DNA from: Prevotella sp.
Lineage (GTDB): Bacteria; Bacteroidota; Bacteroidia; Bacteroidales; Bacteroidaceae
NCBI GenBank assembly: GCA_017470345.1
Contig: JAFUEP010000001.1
Span: forward strand, 62,001 to 126,000
Length of the DNA: 64,000 nt
Reading direction: 5' to 3'
Of this stretch, positions 62,263 to 64,000 are shown piece after piece. The stretch's first letter is position 1, and every line of letters starts with the position of its first letter. The translations under genes and the position numbers were made by a program. The notes below the pieces were generated by a model. That model saw only the letters and a program-made list of their open reading frames with translations. It had not been told where the DNA came from and ran no database searches.

Positions 62263-62345
62263 GAAAAGAGTAATGAATAGTTGATAATAAGTTAGTTAGA
62301 GTTTTGAGCCGGATCTGTCGCGACGACAAGTCCGGCTCTCATTTA
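62263..62345 (+). ncRNA. Candidate small RNA (promoter plus terminator, no ORF)
   Basis: A promoter (-7 at 62249) is followed about 50 bases later by GAGCCGGA (62306-62313) and TCCGGCTC (62331-62338), a hairpin with a T-rich tail (TCATTTATTTATT). The transcript would be about 80 nt and contains no convincing ORF. It lies between the XRE gene and nrnA, which has its own promoter. Not similar to any RNA family I recognise. Confidence 0.4.
62306..62338 (+). terminator. Hairpin GAGCCGGA/TCCGGCTC
   Basis: 8-bp perfect stem, 17-base loop, followed by a T-rich run. It also isolates the island from nrnA. Confidence 0.6.
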
Positions 62346-62415
62346 TTTATTGAGAGATCCATTTGGAAATAACATAAAATCTATTAAATGTTTTGGGCAT
62401 TACGCTTTTTCTTCG

Positions 62416-62423
62416 TAACTTTG
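62416..62423 (+). promoter_or_regulatory. nrnA -7 promoter box
   Basis: TAACTTTG, 19 bases upstream of the nrnA ATG. Confidence 0.6.
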
Positions 62424-62442
62424 CGGCTCAAAAAATAATACT

Positions 62443-63480
62443 ATGCTCAAAGAAATCATCACACGTGAGGAACTCGACAGGCTTGAGAGTCTCATACGCG
62501 CAAGCGAAACAATCATCATCACATGCCATCAGAACCCCGACGGCGACGCGCTGGGCTCGAGTCTGGCGTGGGCCGAGGTGCTCAAGACACACTATGGGAA
62601 GATGCCTCAGGTGTTTGTGCCAGACCAGTATCCCGACTTCCTCATGTGGTTGCCTAACACGGATAAAATCATCCGTTACGACAAGCACCGCGATGGGTGC
62701 GATTTTGAGTTGGCTCATGCCGACCTGGTCTTCTGTCTCGACTTCAACACAGCATCTCGGACGGCCGAGATGGAGCAGTCGCTGAGTCAGTCGAAGGCTC
62801 CAAAGGTGCTCATCGACCATCACCTGGAGCCCGACATCGAGACGGTGCTGACCGTCTCGCACCCCGAGGCATCGAGCACTTCTGAGCTGGTGTTCCGGCT
62901 GGTCTGGCAGCTGGGAGCCTTCGAGGAGATGTCGAAGGCGTTCGCCGTGCCGCTCTATACGGGTATGATGACGGATACAGGTGGCTTCACCTACAACTCG
63001 TCCGACCCTGACATCTACTTCATCATCTCGCAATTGCTGACGAAGCGTATCAACAAGGATAAGATTTATCGCAACGTTTACAATAACTTCTCGGAAAACA
63101 GACTGCGACTGATGGGCTACGTGATGTATGAGAAGCTGGTGGTCGACCAGGAGCGCCACGCGAGCTACTTCACGCTGACACGCGACGACCTGCGCCGATT
63201 CCACTACATCAAAGGCGACTCGGAGGGACTGGTCAACATGCCGCTGCAGATGCGCGGTCACCGGCTGTCCATTTCGCTGCGCGAGGACACGGAACGGGAG
63301 CGCATGGTGTGGGTTTCGCTGCGTAGTGTCGACCAGTTTCCGTGCAACGAGATGGCAACACGATTCTTCAACGGCGGCGGCCACCTCAACGCCTCGGGCG
63401 GACGGCTCTACTGCTCGATAGACGAGGCCGTCGACATCGTCAGGCAGGCTCTGGAGGCTTTCGACGGGTTGTTAAAGTAG
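62443..63480 (+). CDS. nrnA: Bifunctional oligoribonuclease/PAP phosphatase NrnA (DHH family)
   Basis: Degrades nano-RNA and hydrolyses 3'-phosphoadenosine 5'-phosphate. 345 residues. The DHH domain has metal motifs HQNPDGDALGSSLAW, CLDFNTASR and LIDHHLEPD. The DHHA1 domain ends with GGGHLNASGG. This is the form common in Bacteroidetes that lack Orn. Own promoter, 91 bases downstream of the possible small RNA. Confidence 0.94.
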   Translation: MLKEIITREELDRLESLIRASETIIITCHQNPDGDALGSSLAWAEVLKTHYGKMPQVFVPDQYPDFLMWLPNTDKIIRYDKHRDGCDFELAHADLVFCLDFNTASRTAEMEQSLSQSKAPKVLIDHHLEPDIETVLTVSHPEASSTSELVFRLVWQLGAFEEMSKAFAVPLYTGMMTDTGGFTYNSSDPDIYFIISQLLTKRINKDKIYRNVYNNFSENRLRLMGYVMYEKLVVDQERHASYFTLTRDDLRRFHYIKGDSEGLVNMPLQMRGHRLSISLREDTERERMVWVSLRSVDQFPCNEMATRFFNGGGHLNASGGRLYCSIDEAVDIVRQALEAFDGLLK

Positions 63481-63512
63481 TTGAAAAAGGCGGTCGTTTG
63501 AACTCTTTTTCG

Positions 63513-63520
63513 TAATTTTG
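63513..63520 (+). promoter_or_regulatory. DUF4827 gene -7 promoter box
   Basis: TAATTTTG, 35 bases before the ATG. Confidence 0.55.
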
Positions 63521-63555
63521 CATCCAAAATATACATCACATCAGCACACTGACTT

Positions 63556-64000
63556 ATGAAAAAAACCATCATAGCCCTATTGGGCTTCTTCTGTCTGGCC
63601 GCACTCGCGGCCTGCAACGACTATGAGACCTACGGCGACAAGAAAGAGAAAGAGCGCAAGGCTATACGCCAGTTCCTTAACGATTCGTCTATTGTCGTCA
63701 TCAGCGAGGCCACGTTCCACCAACAGGGCGACGTGACTGACACGAAGCGCAACGAGTTTGTCTATCTCGACAACACGGGCGTCTACATGCAAATTGTCCA
63801 CAAAGGATGCGGCACCCCTATTGCTGACGGCGAACAGACCGACCTGCTCGTCAGGTTCGTCGAGATTTGTCTGATGGACTCGTCGGCACTCTACAACGAT
63901 ACGCATCCTTACGATGTCGACGTGATGAACGTCACACGCAGCGGCAGCACATACACCGCCTCGTTCACTGAAGGCCTGATGAAGTCGACCTACGGACTGA
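63556..64000 (+). CDS. DUF4827-like lipoprotein (3' end outside window)
   Basis: 148 residues visible; the gene runs past the window end. Lipoprotein signal with lipobox LAAC (Cys20), followed by NDYETYGDKKEKERKAIRQF. Later DVTDTKRNEFVYLDNTGVYM and LLVRFVEICLMDSSALYND fit the DUF4827 family, in some members peptidyl-prolyl isomerase-like. Catalytic ability cannot be judged from the part seen. Confidence 0.75.
   Translation, partial: MKKTIIALLGFFCLAALAACNDYETYGDKKEKERKAIRQFLNDSSIVVISEATFHQQGDVTDTKRNEFVYLDNTGVYMQIVHKGCGTPIADGEQTDLLVRFVEICLMDSSALYNDTHPYDVDVMNVTRSGSTYTASFTEGLMKSTYGL

Overview
The window looks like a chromosomal segment from a Bacteroidales bacterium, most likely Prevotella or a close relative. 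The evidence is the Bacteroidetes-type promoter (TTTG, then about 19 bp, then TAnnTTTG) in front of many genes, families largely restricted to the phylum (DUF4270, DUF4494, DUF4738, DUF4827, DUF5683, GldE), a C10 streptopain-like protease, and pectin and xylan enzymes next to a xylose isomerase/xylulokinase pair. The DNA is GC-rich except for one AT-rich island near the right end. No rRNA, CRISPR array or intact insertion sequence was seen.

Layout. 1-2.5 kb: porin C-terminus, asparaginase, rubrerythrin. 2.6-8.7 kb (minus): gyrA, two exported TPR proteins and a divergent WecB-like protein. 9.0-12.1 kb (minus): a large TPR protein and a solute-binding lipoprotein. 12.3-15.2 kb (plus): radA and gdhA. 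15.2-20.5 kb (minus): tsaC-like gene, prfC and alaS. 20.6-22.2 kb (plus): MerR regulator and CE7 esterase. 22.2-29.3 kb (minus): an operon-like run parA, parB, DUF5683, mltD-like, relA/spoT, CE8 pectinesterase. 29.3-31.0 kb: a 1.7 kb gene-poor, repeat-rich region with a decayed IS3-type transposase and a nested palindrome. 31.0-33.7 kb (plus): ThiE-like protein, prs and a TlpA-like lipoprotein. 33.9-35.1 kb (minus): panC-panD. 35.2-37.7 kb (plus): a GT5-like single domain, a DUF4270 lipoprotein and a tiny protein. 37.8-46.2 kb (minus): xylB-xylA, two small winged-helix-like proteins, aspS and a C10 protease. 46.3-50.1 kb: GH105, DUF1573, GH25 lysozyme and clostripain. 50.1-55.8 kb (minus): gldE, ssb, a conserved protein, four tRNAs (two Gly, two Leu), nspC, a YggS protein, DUF4494 and DUF4738. 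56.3-62.1 kb (plus): a type III restriction-modification pair, a BRO-N/Fic fusion and an XRE regulator. 62.4-64 kb: nrnA and a truncated DUF4827 lipoprotein.

The most unusual structure is not genic. (1) Three dispersed arrays of exactly 22-nt-spaced repeats share the core CAAAGCGGYACTTTG in both orientations; each lies at a gene 3' end and one supplies the last codons of a CDS. (2) A GC-rich palindromic element sits in frame inside prfC and adds about 24 residues to release factor 3; a related copy is intergenic at 29.74 kb and a doubtful fragment is at 33.74 kb. (3) A nested element at 30.49-30.68 kb has inverted arrays of an 8-mer around a 38-bp all-AT palindrome, directly after a seven-fold GTCAAC array. 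(4) The Fic gene has an ochre codon at its apparent third position. (5) A promoter-hairpin pair near 62.3 kb could specify a small RNA.

Functions are assigned by reading motifs and by memory of families; no database search was possible.
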